Assembly (NCBI GenBank): GCA_030028905.1
Contig: JALDYZ010000018.1
Span: forward strand, 20,836-84,835
Direction: 5' to 3'
DNA from: Ferirhizobium litorale
GTDB taxonomy: Bacteria; Pseudomonadota; Alphaproteobacteria; Rhizobiales; Rhizobiaceae
Length of the DNA: 64,000 nt
Of the stretch, positions 25,582 to 33,712 are shown in pieces. Position 1 is the first letter of the stretch. Each line of letters starts with the position of its first letter. Below the pieces are notes generated by a model, which saw nothing but the letters and a program-made list of their open reading frames with translations, did no database searches and was not told the origin of the DNA. A program made the translations under genes and the position numbers.

Positions 25582-26235
25582 ATGAATGCGCCGACCGTCA
25601 GCATGAATGCGCGCACCGCTATCTTCCCGCCAGAACCGGTCCAGGCCGTCTTTGCCAGTTTGGCGTCCCGCTCTCGTCCGACGAGCAGTTACGCAAACGG
25701 CCAGGAGATATATGCGGAGGGGCAGAGGGCGACCCGGATCTATCGCGTCGAGTTCGGCGCGGTCCGGGTCTGCCACTCGCTCGCAGACGGACGGCGGCAG
25801 ATACTGTCGTTTCACCTGCCCGGAGAATGGTTTGGCTTCGGTGCCAATAGCGTTCACCGCTTTTCGGCGGAGGCGATTGGCTACACCGGGATCCAGAGCC
25901 TTGGGCTCACGGCAACCATGGATTTATCGAGCAGCCTCATGCCTGCCGTGCTGCAGTGTCTCGCCCGCGCCCAGGACCACCAGCTTCTCATCACCCGTCA
26001 GTGCGCGACCGAGCGCACCGCCGCGTTTCTCAGCGAAATGGCCGAGCGCCAGGGCGATCGCAACCTGGTTCAACTGCCGATGGCCCGCGCCGATATTGCC
26101 GACTATCTCGGCCTGACCACAGAATCGGTTTCACGCTCCTTCACCAGGCTCAAGGACAAGGGCGTGATCCGGTTTCACGGCCAGCGCAGCATCGAAATCG
26201 CAAGGTGGGACATGCTGCAGTTGCTTTCGGAATAA
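25582..26235 (+). CDS. fixK: FixK-like Crp/Fnr-family regulator
   Basis: The 217-residue protein has an N-terminal cyclic-nucleotide-fold effector domain (about 15-130, with GQEIYAEGQRATRIYRVEFGAVRV and a conserved-type LPGEWFGF) and a C-terminal Crp/Fnr helix-turn-helix, RADIADYLGLTTESVSRSFTRLKDKGVI. The recognition helix has E-S-V-S-R, compatible with a TTGAT-type box. There is no N-terminal cysteine cluster, so it is FixK-like and cannot bind an FNR-type 4Fe-4S cluster; oxygen control would come through FixL/FixJ. Start is the ATG at 25582 with GGGAG 7 bases upstream, rather than the in-frame ATG at 25543. Which FixK paralogue it is cannot be said. Confidence 0.88.
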   Translation: MNAPTVSMNARTAIFPPEPVQAVFASLASRSRPTSSYANGQEIYAEGQRATRIYRVEFGAVRVCHSLADGRRQILSFHLPGEWFGFGANSVHRFSAEAIGYTGIQSLGLTATMDLSSSLMPAVLQCLARAQDHQLLITRQCATERTAAFLSEMAERQGDRNLVQLPMARADIADYLGLTTESVSRSFTRLKDKGVIRFHGQRSIEIARWDMLQLLSE

Positions 26236-26326
26236 GGCGGACGGGCAGGTGACCGCGTTTCGATAATTTCCGTGAACCGAGAAGTTGCGGGCGAAGCGCA
26301 AGCGTACCAAAAACGCGTATTCCGAC

Positions 26327-26354
26327 CTTGCCGGATGTCTCGAGGATACTAAAG
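26327..26354 (+). promoter_or_regulatory. predicted sRNA promoter
   Basis: CTTGCC (26327-26332) and CTAAAG (26349-26354) with a 16-base spacer resemble the rhizobial vegetative consensus CTTGAC-N17-CTATAT. It sits just ahead of a transcript-like structure that ends in a strong terminator. Confidence 0.4.
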
Positions 26355-26357
26355 TCC

Positions 26358-26440
26358 AGTTGCGGGCTTCGGCTTTGCCACTTCCCCGCCCGCACAGTCT
26401 TGCAGTCATGCAAACCCGCCTTTCCGGCGGGTTCTTTTTT
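26358..26440 (+). ncRNA. candidate small RNA downstream of fixK
   Basis: About 83 bases with three successive hairpins and no coding potential. Stem 1 pairs TGCGGGC (26361-26367) with GCCCGCA (26388-26394); stem 2 pairs TTGCA with TGCAA around GTCA (26400-26413); stem 3 is a perfect Rho-independent terminator, AACCCGCC (26413-26420) with GGCGGGTT (26426-26433), followed by CTTTTTT. A promoter-like pair of hexamers lies just upstream. It starts 120 bases after the FixK-like gene, so a processed 3' UTR of that mRNA is the alternative. Confidence 0.55.
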
Positions 26441-26695
26441 AGTCAAGTGCATGTGGATACTGCCTAAATGGTCTCTGCCCAGCATCATCCAGCGGGATAT
26501 GTATTCACCGAAGTACTGATTTCCACACGGCTAGCGCGCGAGCGGTTTTTTGGGCAAGCATGCCATTGCAACGTTGTAAGCCGTCCAACGGCCAACTTAG
26601 GGCTGGAATGGCGATGCTCTCCCCATTCCAGCTCAATTTTACTTTTCAGCTTTGCTTTTCCACAGTCACTACCATGAACCCTCCGCCGAACGGGA
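26441..26695. other. 255-base intergenic segment with an inverted repeat
   Basis: No gene is seen. A perfect 10-bp inverted repeat (GCTGGAATGG at 26602-26611 and CCATTCCAGC at 26623-26632) is followed on the plus strand by TCAATTTTACTTTT. It could be a weak terminator or the 3' stabilising hairpin of the minus-strand gene that ends at 26696. Confidence 0.4.
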
Positions 26696-26923
26696 TCAGA
26701 TCTCGACCGGCGGCGATGGTTGCATATCCGTCTGCCTTCCGAGAAGCTCCTCGAACAGATGGAAAATCTCGTCGGGAACGTGTCGGACAAACTGATCGAA
26801 TGCCAGCGCAGCGCGATCATAGGTGTAGATCGCCGTGAGCGTCAGCACCAGAAGAACGATCCATGGCCAGAGCGGTGGCTTCTTCTTTTTTTCCGGCGGC
26901 TCGGGCATTCGGATGTCAGGCAT
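26696..26923 (-). CDS. small single-span membrane protein
   Basis: The 75-residue product has a charged, proline-rich N-terminus (MPEPPEKKKKPP), one clear transmembrane helix (LWPWIVLLVLTLTAIYTY, about 18-35) and an amphipathic C-terminal part. The lysines before the helix predict an N-in orientation. No family is recognised. The ATG at 26923 has GAGGAGG 4 bases upstream, located inside the preceding gene; the two coding regions overlap by 8 bases, so they are translationally coupled. Confidence 0.75.
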   Translation of the reverse strand: MPDIRMPEPPEKKKKPPLWPWIVLLVLTLTAIYTYDRAALAFDQFVRHVPDEIFHLFEELLGRQTDMQPSPPVEI

Positions 26924-27179
26924 TTCGCCTCCTCGGTTCGCCTCCCGGAGCATAGATCGTCTTCTGCAGGAAGCGAAACACATTGCCGCAATTGCAGCGG
27001 ATCATGAACTCGGCCGGATTGCCGGACGGCCGTTCCGGGCGGAAGCCCACCGGCATGTCATCGATACGAAAACCGATATCGCCATCGCGCTTGTCGTCAT
27101 TTTCCGATGCGTCGGCGAAGCCGGAATGCCCGCATCGGGCGCATTCCAGTTTGCGCGAGTATCGATCCCTTGCCGCCAT
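26916..27179 (-). CDS. small zinc-ribbon-like protein
   Basis: The 87-residue protein has CARCGHSG near residue 13 and RCNCGNVFRF near residue 70: two cysteine pairs (CxxC and CxC) that could bind one zinc ion, as in zinc-ribbon proteins. It is otherwise hydrophilic, with an acidic, charged middle. Start at the ATG at 27179 (GGGGAAG upstream). It overlaps the downstream single-span membrane protein gene by 8 bases and lies 75 bases after the Cys-cluster protein gene. Function unknown. Confidence 0.75.
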   Translation of the reverse strand: MAARDRYSRKLECARCGHSGFADASENDDKRDGDIGFRIDDMPVGFRPERPSGNPAEFMIRCNCGNVFRFLQKTIYAPGGEPRRRNA

Positions 27180-27254
27180 CACCTGCTTCCCCTTGCCAGT
27201 TCTCTTTCTCCTAACAGCGCGAGGGGACCGGAACAAGAATTCTCGACCGCCTTT

Positions 27255-27656
27255 CTATCCGATCTTGGTCACCTGGTCGCCGACGAACACAATGACATAG
27301 CGGCCGACCGCCTTTCCCTCTGCAGCCCATCTCCTCATCTGTGTGAGATAGGGCTCCTGCTTCCAGATCTCCGGAAAATCCGGATCGACAAGCACCGTCG
27401 TCTGCGGTCCTTGCTCGTAAAGCATCATATGCGAGCGTGCCGGATTCCATTCATCGCCCAGCCGTCCGTCACGCGTCCACAGGCAGTGGAAATCCCGGCA
27501 CAGCGAGGGCCGGTCCGGATATATCGTGCATCCCTTGCCCTCGATGCAATTCGAGCACATCGCGTTGGCCGGTTTCGACAACACATCGATCTCGGGCAAG
27601 TGGCAGCAGAGCGTACAGGTGCCGCATGAGCGCCCGGAGACCGTTTCGGCCGTCAC
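27255..27656 (-). CDS. YkgJ-family cysteine-cluster protein
   Basis: The 133-residue protein has the Cys-rich N-terminal block of the YkgJ/CxxCxxCC family: SCGTCTLCC, then CSNCIEGKGC and LCRDFHCLW, eight or more cysteines that could hold a zinc or iron-sulfur site. The remainder is an alpha/beta region without clear motifs. Translation begins at a GTG at 27656 that overlaps the amidase stop codon (GTGA), with GGGGAA 4 bases upstream. The coupling to an amidase gene is the only hint about its role. The family has no settled biochemical function. Confidence 0.8.
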   Translation of the reverse strand: MTAETVSGRSCGTCTLCCHLPEIDVLSKPANAMCSNCIEGKGCTIYPDRPSLCRDFHCLWTRDGRLGDEWNPARSHMMLYEQGPQTTVLVDPDFPEIWKQEPYLTQMRRWAAEGKAVGRYVIVFVGDQVTKIG

Positions 27657-29035
27657 GTCGTTCCCCGGATCGTTTCTTCGGCGGCAAGTGCCGCCGACAG
27701 CAGCTGTTCGTCGCAGCGCGGCATTCCGGACAGCAGCAGGCCGACCGGCATTCCCGCGTCGCCGGTGCCGCAGGGAATGGAGACACCGCACCAGTCGAGG
27801 AAGTTTCCGATCAGGGTATTGCGCAGGGTCAGCATATTGGTTCTGAAAAAGAGGTCGTCGTCTTCGAGAAGGGGGGCAGCCGGCGGCGCCACATGCGGCA
27901 GGGTAGGCGAGACCAGCAGTTCGCCCGGCTGGATTGCGCCCTGCATTGCGGCGATCATGCGGTCGCGCGCCTGAAGCAGCGCCAGATAGTCGGTCAGCTT
28001 GATGTTTTCACCCAAGCGGGCGCGCGTCACGATCCGCGGATCGATTTCGCTTGCTTCCGGCCCTGCAAGCCGCTGCCGGTGCAGCACGTATGCCTCGGCG
28101 GTCACCAGAGCGCCGTGCCGCGCCGTGAGATCGAAGATTTCGGAGAACATCGGGAACGGTTGGCGGCGGATCTTCGCTCCTGCCCTGGCGAGCCGCTCCA
28201 ATGCCGCCTCGAATGCGGCGATCACACCGTCCTGGGCGCCATCGAAAAACACCGTCTCGGGCACCACCAGCGAGAGCCCTTCGAGGGTGCCGCGGCCTAT
28301 GTCCGGCGCGGTCAGGCCGCGCATTGCGGCATCCACCCAGACCGCATCCTGGACGTTGCGGGTCAACGGCCCGAGTGAATCGAGGCTCGTCGCCAGCGGA
28401 AAGACGCCCTTCATCGAGTAGCGGCCGCGGGTCGCCTTGTAGCCGACGATACCGTTGAAGGCAGCCGGAATGCGCACCGAGCCGCCGGTATCGGTGCCGA
28501 TCGAGACCGGTACCAGGCTGGCCGCGACGGCAACGGCCGAGCCGGACGAGGAGCCCCCCGGAATGCGCACGACATCCGTCGAAGCCGGGTTCTTCGGCGT
28601 GCCGTAATGCGGGTTGATGCCAAGGCCGGAAAAGGCGAACTCGCTCATGTTCACCCGGCCGATGCTGACCATGCCGGCGGCGGCAATCGCCTTGACGACA
28701 TCGGCATCCGCTGTCGCCGGCGCCGACTTCGCCAGAACCCTGGAGCCGGCCGTCGTCACCAGTCCTTCGATGTCGAAAAGGTCTTTCCAGGCGATCGGGA
28801 TGCCGTCGAGCACACCAAGCGAGCGGCCATCACGCAGGCGCCGGCGGGCAGCCGCAGCCTCCTTGCCTGCCCGCTTTTCGAGCAGCGTGAGGAAGATCGT
28901 CTTGTCCTCATGCGCCCGCAGTGCCGCAAATGTTTCTTCCGCAAGAGCGACGGGATCGAGGGCCCCGGTCTGCAGGAGGGGGGAAAGCTGGGCGATCGAC
29001 TTGCCAGTATTCGGGCCGGTATCGGGATATGCCAT
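27653..29035 (-). CDS. amidase-signature family protein
   Basis: The 460-residue enzyme belongs to the amidase-signature family, which uses a Ser-cisSer-Lys triad to hydrolyse amides. The catalytic lysine is in IAWKDLFDIEG (about residue 83). The Gly/Ser-rich signature is PGGSSSGSAVAVAASLVPVSIGTDTGGS split as GGSSSGSA and GTDTGGSVRIP, with the nucleophile Ser in the second block (GTDTGGS). Start at the ATG at 29035 (GAGG 5 bases upstream). It is translationally coupled to the YkgJ-family gene. Its physiological amide is unknown; the general pattern is that of indole-acetamide/glutamyl-amide-type amidases. Confidence 0.9.
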   Translation of the reverse strand: MAYPDTGPNTGKSIAQLSPLLQTGALDPVALAEETFAALRAHEDKTIFLTLLEKRAGKEAAAARRRLRDGRSLGVLDGIPIAWKDLFDIEGLVTTAGSRVLAKSAPATADADVVKAIAAAGMVSIGRVNMSEFAFSGLGINPHYGTPKNPASTDVVRIPGGSSSGSAVAVAASLVPVSIGTDTGGSVRIPAAFNGIVGYKATRGRYSMKGVFPLATSLDSLGPLTRNVQDAVWVDAAMRGLTAPDIGRGTLEGLSLVVPETVFFDGAQDGVIAAFEAALERLARAGAKIRRQPFPMFSEIFDLTARHGALVTAEAYVLHRQRLAGPEASEIDPRIVTRARLGENIKLTDYLALLQARDRMIAAMQGAIQPGELLVSPTLPHVAPPAAPLLEDDDLFFRTNMLTLRNTLIGNFLDWCGVSIPCGTGDAGMPVGLLLSGMPRCDEQLLSAALAAEETIRGTT

Positions 29036-29247
29036 GGTGTCCTCACGCGATCGACCGGCACGCCCGACGAGGCGGCCGGCGAGATTTTCGAACATCCATA
29101 GTCGTGTTCGACATGTGGATGCAATCCACTTGTCGGCTTGGGCCGGCTCGTATGCGGTCCGTTTGACCTCGCCGCGCACTGCGGTAAGATCCGCAGGTTC
29201 TTTAGGCCAGCCATAGTTCCCTTTTGTCCCATCGGAAGAAGGCCGCG

Positions 29248-29961
29248 ATGTCGACTTTTCGACGAACGAAAAAAAGGACTGCCGCAACCGTATCGGTCGC
29301 GCTCGTCGGCGCCTATCTGCTGGTCGCCTATTTCCTGGTGCCGGCGATCTGGACAGTGCACGACGACCACCGCGTCAAGCCGCTCAGCCAGATGGTGACG
29401 ACGACGGAGCAGGGCATTCCCGGCGATCCGGTGAACGTCGGACTGGTCGGTACAAAAGAGGAGGTGATCCGCGCCTTTGCTGCGGCGAAGTGGGACCCGG
29501 CGGATGCCATCACCCTGCGTTCGTCGATCGATATCGGCCTGAGCGTCGTGCTCGACAGACCGGACCTCGATGCGCCGGTGAGCCCGCTGATCTTCGAAGG
29601 CCGCAAGCAGGACCTAGCATTCGAAAAGCCCTCCGGTGAAAGCGCGGACAGGCGTCACCATGTCCGCTTCTGGAAGACCCCCGAAACCGAAGATGGAAGG
29701 CCGCTGTGGCTCGGTTCGTCCAGCTATGACCGCGGCGTCGGGGTCAGCCACGACACGGGCCAGATCACCCACCATATCGGCCCTGACCTCGATGCCGAAC
29801 GCGACTTCCTGATCCACAGCCTGATGCAGGCAGGACAGTTGCAATCGACCTACGAAATCGAGGGGATCGGGGCGACCCAGCATGGCCGCAACGGCGGCGG
29901 CGATCCCTACTTCACCGACGGCATGGCGGTCATAGGTGTGCTCCAGCCGCCGACCCAGTAG
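29248..29961 (+). CDS. LssY C-terminal domain protein, membrane-anchored
   Basis: The 237-residue protein has one N-terminal transmembrane helix (about 14-36) and a periplasmic domain of the LssY_C type, recognisable by VNVGLVGTKEEVIRAFAAAKW and RHHVRFW near the middle and by the DPYFTDG-like segment at the end. In LssY proteins this domain follows a PAP2-like part; here it is alone. Start at the ATG at 29248, with GAAGG 5 bases upstream. It stands by itself between divergent and convergent neighbours. Function unknown beyond a probable envelope location. Confidence 0.8.
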   Translation: MSTFRRTKKRTAATVSVALVGAYLLVAYFLVPAIWTVHDDHRVKPLSQMVTTTEQGIPGDPVNVGLVGTKEEVIRAFAAAKWDPADAITLRSSIDIGLSVVLDRPDLDAPVSPLIFEGRKQDLAFEKPSGESADRRHHVRFWKTPETEDGRPLWLGSSSYDRGVGVSHDTGQITHHIGPDLDAERDFLIHSLMQAGQLQSTYEIEGIGATQHGRNGGGDPYFTDGMAVIGVLQPPTQ

Positions 29962-29982
29962 CCGGGTTCAGGGCTCGAGGCG

Positions 29983-30942
29983 CTAATCGCAATAGGTGCG
30001 CGCTTCGAGCGGCGTCTCGGCGACTAGAGCGCGCAGGCCGGAGAGCAGGGCCTTTTCGGCGCGGTTCATGGTCTTCTCGGGATTTGCCAGCAGGAAGATA
30101 TCGATCGCCGGCGGTGCGTCATAGGGCGGCAGGCGCCACAGAAGGCCGTCTTCGACGTCGCGACGGGCGACATGCAGGGGCAGGGGGCCGATACCGAGGC
30201 CGGCAACGATCATGCGGCGCACCTCCTCGAGGCTCGAGGATACACCGACGACATTGGCGGCGAGCCTTGCCTCGCTGCGCAGCAGCGCGACCGGCCGCAG
30301 CGCATCGTCGATATGGTCGGTATGGAACGATACAGAAGTCTCGCCTTCGAGATCTGCGAGTTTAAGGCTGGTGCGGCCGCGCAGCCGGTGGCCGGGACCG
30401 CAGAAGAAACCGAAGAACTCCCGGTAGACCATGGTGTATTCGATCGCCGGGTCGCGGGTGCTGACCAGGCACAGGCCGAACGAAGCGCGTTTCTCGCGCA
30501 CCTGTCGGGTAACGTCGCTGCTCGGGCTGACCGCAATCGTCAGCGTCGCCCGCGGATGGCTATGGTGAAACTCCGAAAGCACCTGGTCGAACAGCGGCGA
30601 TACCACATGGCTCGCGACGGCGATGGTGACGTGACCTGTGACGTCATCGCCGACGCCGTGCACCAGTTGCGGGAGTTGCGAGATGGTGCCGAAAACCTCG
30701 ATGCTTTGCTCGTACAACAGCTGGCCGACATCCGTCAGTTCGAACCGGGTGGCGTCCCGCTCGATCAGCCGCTGGCCGATGCGCTCCTCCAGCCGCCGCA
30801 GCGCATTGCTGACGCTCGGCTGCTTCAGGCCGAGGCGCTCGGCGGCACGGGTGATGCTTTTCATCTCGGAGATCACCACGAAGGTGCGCAGCAGGTTCCA
30901 GTCGAGCTCCCAGACAAGTCGGTCGGTTCGGGGCATGCGCAT
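29983..30942 (-). CDS. LysR-family transcriptional regulator
   Basis: The 319-residue protein has a LysR DNA-binding domain (LDWNLLRTFVVISEMKSITRA followed by LGLKQPSVSNALRRLEERIG) and a substrate-binding domain ending near residue 300. It is divergent from the catabolic cluster that starts at 31066 and should control it. The intergenic DNA is AT-rich near 30950-30977 and contains two ATCTAT repeats 22 bases apart, candidate binding half-sites. The inducer is unknown, presumably the cluster's substrate. Confidence 0.9.
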   Translation of the reverse strand: MRMPRTDRLVWELDWNLLRTFVVISEMKSITRAAERLGLKQPSVSNALRRLEERIGQRLIERDATRFELTDVGQLLYEQSIEVFGTISQLPQLVHGVGDDVTGHVTIAVASHVVSPLFDQVLSEFHHSHPRATLTIAVSPSSDVTRQVREKRASFGLCLVSTRDPAIEYTMVYREFFGFFCGPGHRLRGRTSLKLADLEGETSVSFHTDHIDDALRPVALLRSEARLAANVVGVSSSLEEVRRMIVAGLGIGPLPLHVARRDVEDGLLWRLPPYDAPPAIDIFLLANPEKTMNRAEKALLSGLRALVAETPLEARTYCD

Positions 30943-31065
30943 TTCCAGTATCTATAAAACTCATTCCTATTATCTATTTGCGAAATGCCCGGTCAACGGC
31001 AATCATGGTTGCGACGTTCCGGACATTTCGTTTCGGAATCTGTCTTTCAAGGAATGCCTTGCCGC

Positions 31066-32727
31066 ATGATGGATGCCATGAATATACCGCGCGACGAATT
31101 TCCGGATTTCGGCCTGACGCCGGAGCAAAGGCGCGAAGCGGTGCTCGGCCACTACTACGAGTATCCCGGCATGGACGGCGCGCGCGGCGAGATCTGGTGC
31201 TACACCGACGCCTATGCCTTCCGGTCCGGCGCCACGGTACGGTTGCAGATCAGTTCGACCGCCCCGAAATTCCGTATGGAGATCGTACGCGACGGCGGGT
31301 CCGAGACCCCAGTTTTCAGCGGCGACAACCTGTCGGCACGCTGGCAGGAGACCCCCGACCAGTGTTCCGTTGTCGGATGCGGCTGGGAAACCTCGTTGGA
31401 GTTCCGGGTTGAGGACCATTGGCCGTCGGGCGCCTATCGCATCACCCTGACGACTGAGGGCCGCGACGGAGCGCCGATCCACTGTCATCACCTGTTCATC
31501 GTCCGACCCGAACTGGGGCGCAAGCCCGGTCGCATCCTGCAGGTCGCGGCCACCGGCACCTGGACCGCCTATAATACCTGGGGCGGTTCCAACCACTATC
31601 AGGGCATCACCGGTCCGGGGCGAGACCAGTATGCGACAACCGTCAGCATCGAGCGACCCTTCTGCCGCGGCTTCGTTGTGCTGCCGGCCGATGCACCGCG
31701 CGTGCCGCTGGAGATCCATGTGCCGCCCGCCGCCACGCCGCGCTACCCGCATATGGAATGGGCCTATGCCAACGGCTACTCCAAGAAATATGCCTCTTCC
31801 GGCTGGGCGAGCTATGACAGCCATTTCTTTCGCTGGGCCGAGCGCGCCGGCTATGCTGTCGACCTCGCCGGCCAGCACGAACTGCACTTCGAGCCGGAAC
31901 TGCTCGAAGGCTATGATTGCGTCGTCTTCGTCGGCCACGACGAATACTGGACCTGGGAGATGCGCGACGCGGTCGACAACTATGTCGCGCGTGGCGGCCA
32001 TGCGGCGCGCTTTGCCGGCAATTTCATGTGGCAGACCCGTCTTGAAGACGGTGGCAAGCGGCAGGTCTGCTACAAGTACCGCGCCCGCGTCGAGGACCCG
32101 GTCTACCGGACCGAAGACCGGAGCCGGACCACCGGCTGCTGGGAAGCGGAGGAGGTTGGCCGGCCCGCCGCGGAGACCTTCGGCCTCAACGCACTTCGCG
32201 GCCTCTATGCCGGATGGGGCGGTTGCGCGCCGCGCGGGGCTCGAGGATTTCCGGTCTACCGACCGGAACACTGGGCCTTTGCCGGCACCGGCATCTACTA
32301 TGGCGACATTCTTGGCGCGGAGGGCCACGCCTTCGGCTACGAGGTCGACGGGCTGGACTATGTCATCCGCGGAGGACTGCCCGAGCCGGAAGAGGGAAGC
32401 GGCGCGCCGGAGGGGCTCAAGATCCTGGCGCTCGGCATGTCGTCGCTGAAGGAGGAGAGCGCCGACATTCCCGCCGACGACCAGTTCCTTTCCGACGAAG
32501 ACGCACGGTTCGTGGCGGCCACGCTGATCGGCAACGAAGGCGAGGCCGCGGTCGACCGTGTCAAGCGCGGCTGCGGCATGATCGTCAATTTTCCGCGCGG
32601 CAAGGGCGAGGTGTTTCATGCCGGAAGCTGCGAATGGGTGGCGGCCCTGAAGCGGGAGGATGCGATGGTCGAGCGCGTGACGGCCAATGTGCTCGACCGC
32701 TATCTCGGTCGAACGAAGGGGGCATGA
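31066..32727 (+). CDS. N,N-dimethylformamidase large-subunit-like protein
   Basis: The 553-residue protein resembles the large (beta) subunit of N,N-dimethylformamidase along its C-terminal three quarters: TWTAYNTWGGSNHY, VGHDEYWTWEMRDAVDNYV and a C-terminal HAGSCEW. The N-terminal ~160 residues look like a beta-sandwich domain. DMFase hydrolyses N-formyl amides with an iron site; whether its ligands are all kept needs a structural alignment. No gene for a small alpha subunit is adjacent. The start at 31066 is preceded by AAGGA at 12 bases; 31069 and 31078 are close alternatives. It heads a same-strand cluster with the BKACE gene one base after its stop. Confidence 0.8.
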   Translation: MMDAMNIPRDEFPDFGLTPEQRREAVLGHYYEYPGMDGARGEIWCYTDAYAFRSGATVRLQISSTAPKFRMEIVRDGGSETPVFSGDNLSARWQETPDQCSVVGCGWETSLEFRVEDHWPSGAYRITLTTEGRDGAPIHCHHLFIVRPELGRKPGRILQVAATGTWTAYNTWGGSNHYQGITGPGRDQYATTVSIERPFCRGFVVLPADAPRVPLEIHVPPAATPRYPHMEWAYANGYSKKYASSGWASYDSHFFRWAERAGYAVDLAGQHELHFEPELLEGYDCVVFVGHDEYWTWEMRDAVDNYVARGGHAARFAGNFMWQTRLEDGGKRQVCYKYRARVEDPVYRTEDRSRTTGCWEAEEVGRPAAETFGLNALRGLYAGWGGCAPRGARGFPVYRPEHWAFAGTGIYYGDILGAEGHAFGYEVDGLDYVIRGGLPEPEEGSGAPEGLKILALGMSSLKEESADIPADDQFLSDEDARFVAATLIGNEGEAAVDRVKRGCGMIVNFPRGKGEVFHAGSCEWVAALKREDAMVERVTANVLDRYLGRTKGA

Positions 32728-32728
32728 C

Positions 32729-33673
32729 GTGAGCAATTCGAAAAACTCGCGCAAGGTCATCATCACCTGCGCCGTGACGGGTTCGGTCCACACGCCGACA
32801 ATGTCGCCCTATTTGCCGATCACACCCGACCAGATCGCTAGCGAAGCCATCGCTGCGGCCGAAGCGGGCGCGTCGATCCTGCACCTGCATGCCCGTGATC
32901 CGAGCGATGGCCGGCCGACCGCCGATCCTGAGGTGTTCATGCAGTTCCTGCCGCGCATCAAGCAGGCGACCGACGCGGTGGTGAACATCTCCACCGGCGG
33001 TTCCTCGCTGATGACGCTCGACGATCGCCTGGCGGCAGCGCTCAGGGCCGAGCCAGAAATGTGCTCGCTCAACATGGGGTCGATGAACTTCGCGCTATTT
33101 CCGGCGCTCGACCGGCCGACCGAGTGGAAACACGAATGGGAACCGAAGCTTCTCGAGGCGACCCGCAGCTCGATCTTCAAGAACACCTTTGCCGACATGG
33201 AGTTCATCCTGTCGCGGCTGGGGCAGGGTTGTGGTACGCGCTTCGAATTCGAATGCTACGACGTCGGCCATCTCTATTCGCTGGCGCATCTGCGCGACCG
33301 GGGGTTGGTCTCGGACCATCTGTTCATCCAGTTCGTGTTCGGGGTGCTGGGCGGCATCGGCGCCGATCCGGAAAACCTCACCCACATGAAGCGCATCGCC
33401 GACAAGCTCTTCGGCGATGCCTACAGTTTTTCGGTGCTGGCGGCCGGCCGCCACCAGATGCCGATGATCACCATGGCGGCGGCGATGGGCGGCAACGTGC
33501 GCGTCGGGCTGGAGGACAGTCTCTTCAACGGACGCGGTCAGCTCGCCCGCAGCAATGCCGAACAGGTTGCGCGGATACGCACCGTGCTCGAGGCGTTGTC
33601 GCTGGAAGTTGCCACGCCGGCCGAAGCGCGCGATCTTCTCGGCCTCAAGGGTGGCGACAAGGTGGCGTTTTGA
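32729..33673 (+). CDS. BKACE (beta-keto acid cleavage enzyme, DUF849)
   Basis: The 314-residue protein matches the beta-keto acid cleavage enzyme family typified by Kce, which condenses a beta-keto acid with acetyl-CoA and splits it to acetoacetate and a CoA ester. The zinc-binding HLHARD is at about 46-51, with VNISTGG, ECYDVGHLY and the C-terminal AAAMGGNVRVGLEDS that carries the late metal Glu. Start is a GTG at 32729 with AAGGGGG 6 bases upstream, one base after the previous stop codon. In the lysine-fermentation group this enzyme works on 3-keto-5-aminohexanoate; other members use dehydrocarnitine or other keto acids, so the substrate here must be judged from neighbours. Confidence 0.92.
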   Translation: MSNSKNSRKVIITCAVTGSVHTPTMSPYLPITPDQIASEAIAAAEAGASILHLHARDPSDGRPTADPEVFMQFLPRIKQATDAVVNISTGGSSLMTLDDRLAAALRAEPEMCSLNMGSMNFALFPALDRPTEWKHEWEPKLLEATRSSIFKNTFADMEFILSRLGQGCGTRFEFECYDVGHLYSLAHLRDRGLVSDHLFIQFVFGVLGGIGADPENLTHMKRIADKLFGDAYSFSVLAAGRHQMPMITMAAAMGGNVRVGLEDSLFNGRGQLARSNAEQVARIRTVLEALSLEVATPAEARDLLGLKGGDKVAF

Positions 33674-33712
33674 TTGTCAACAGGGCTCGGGCAGCGTGGA
33701 GAGAGGAATCGA

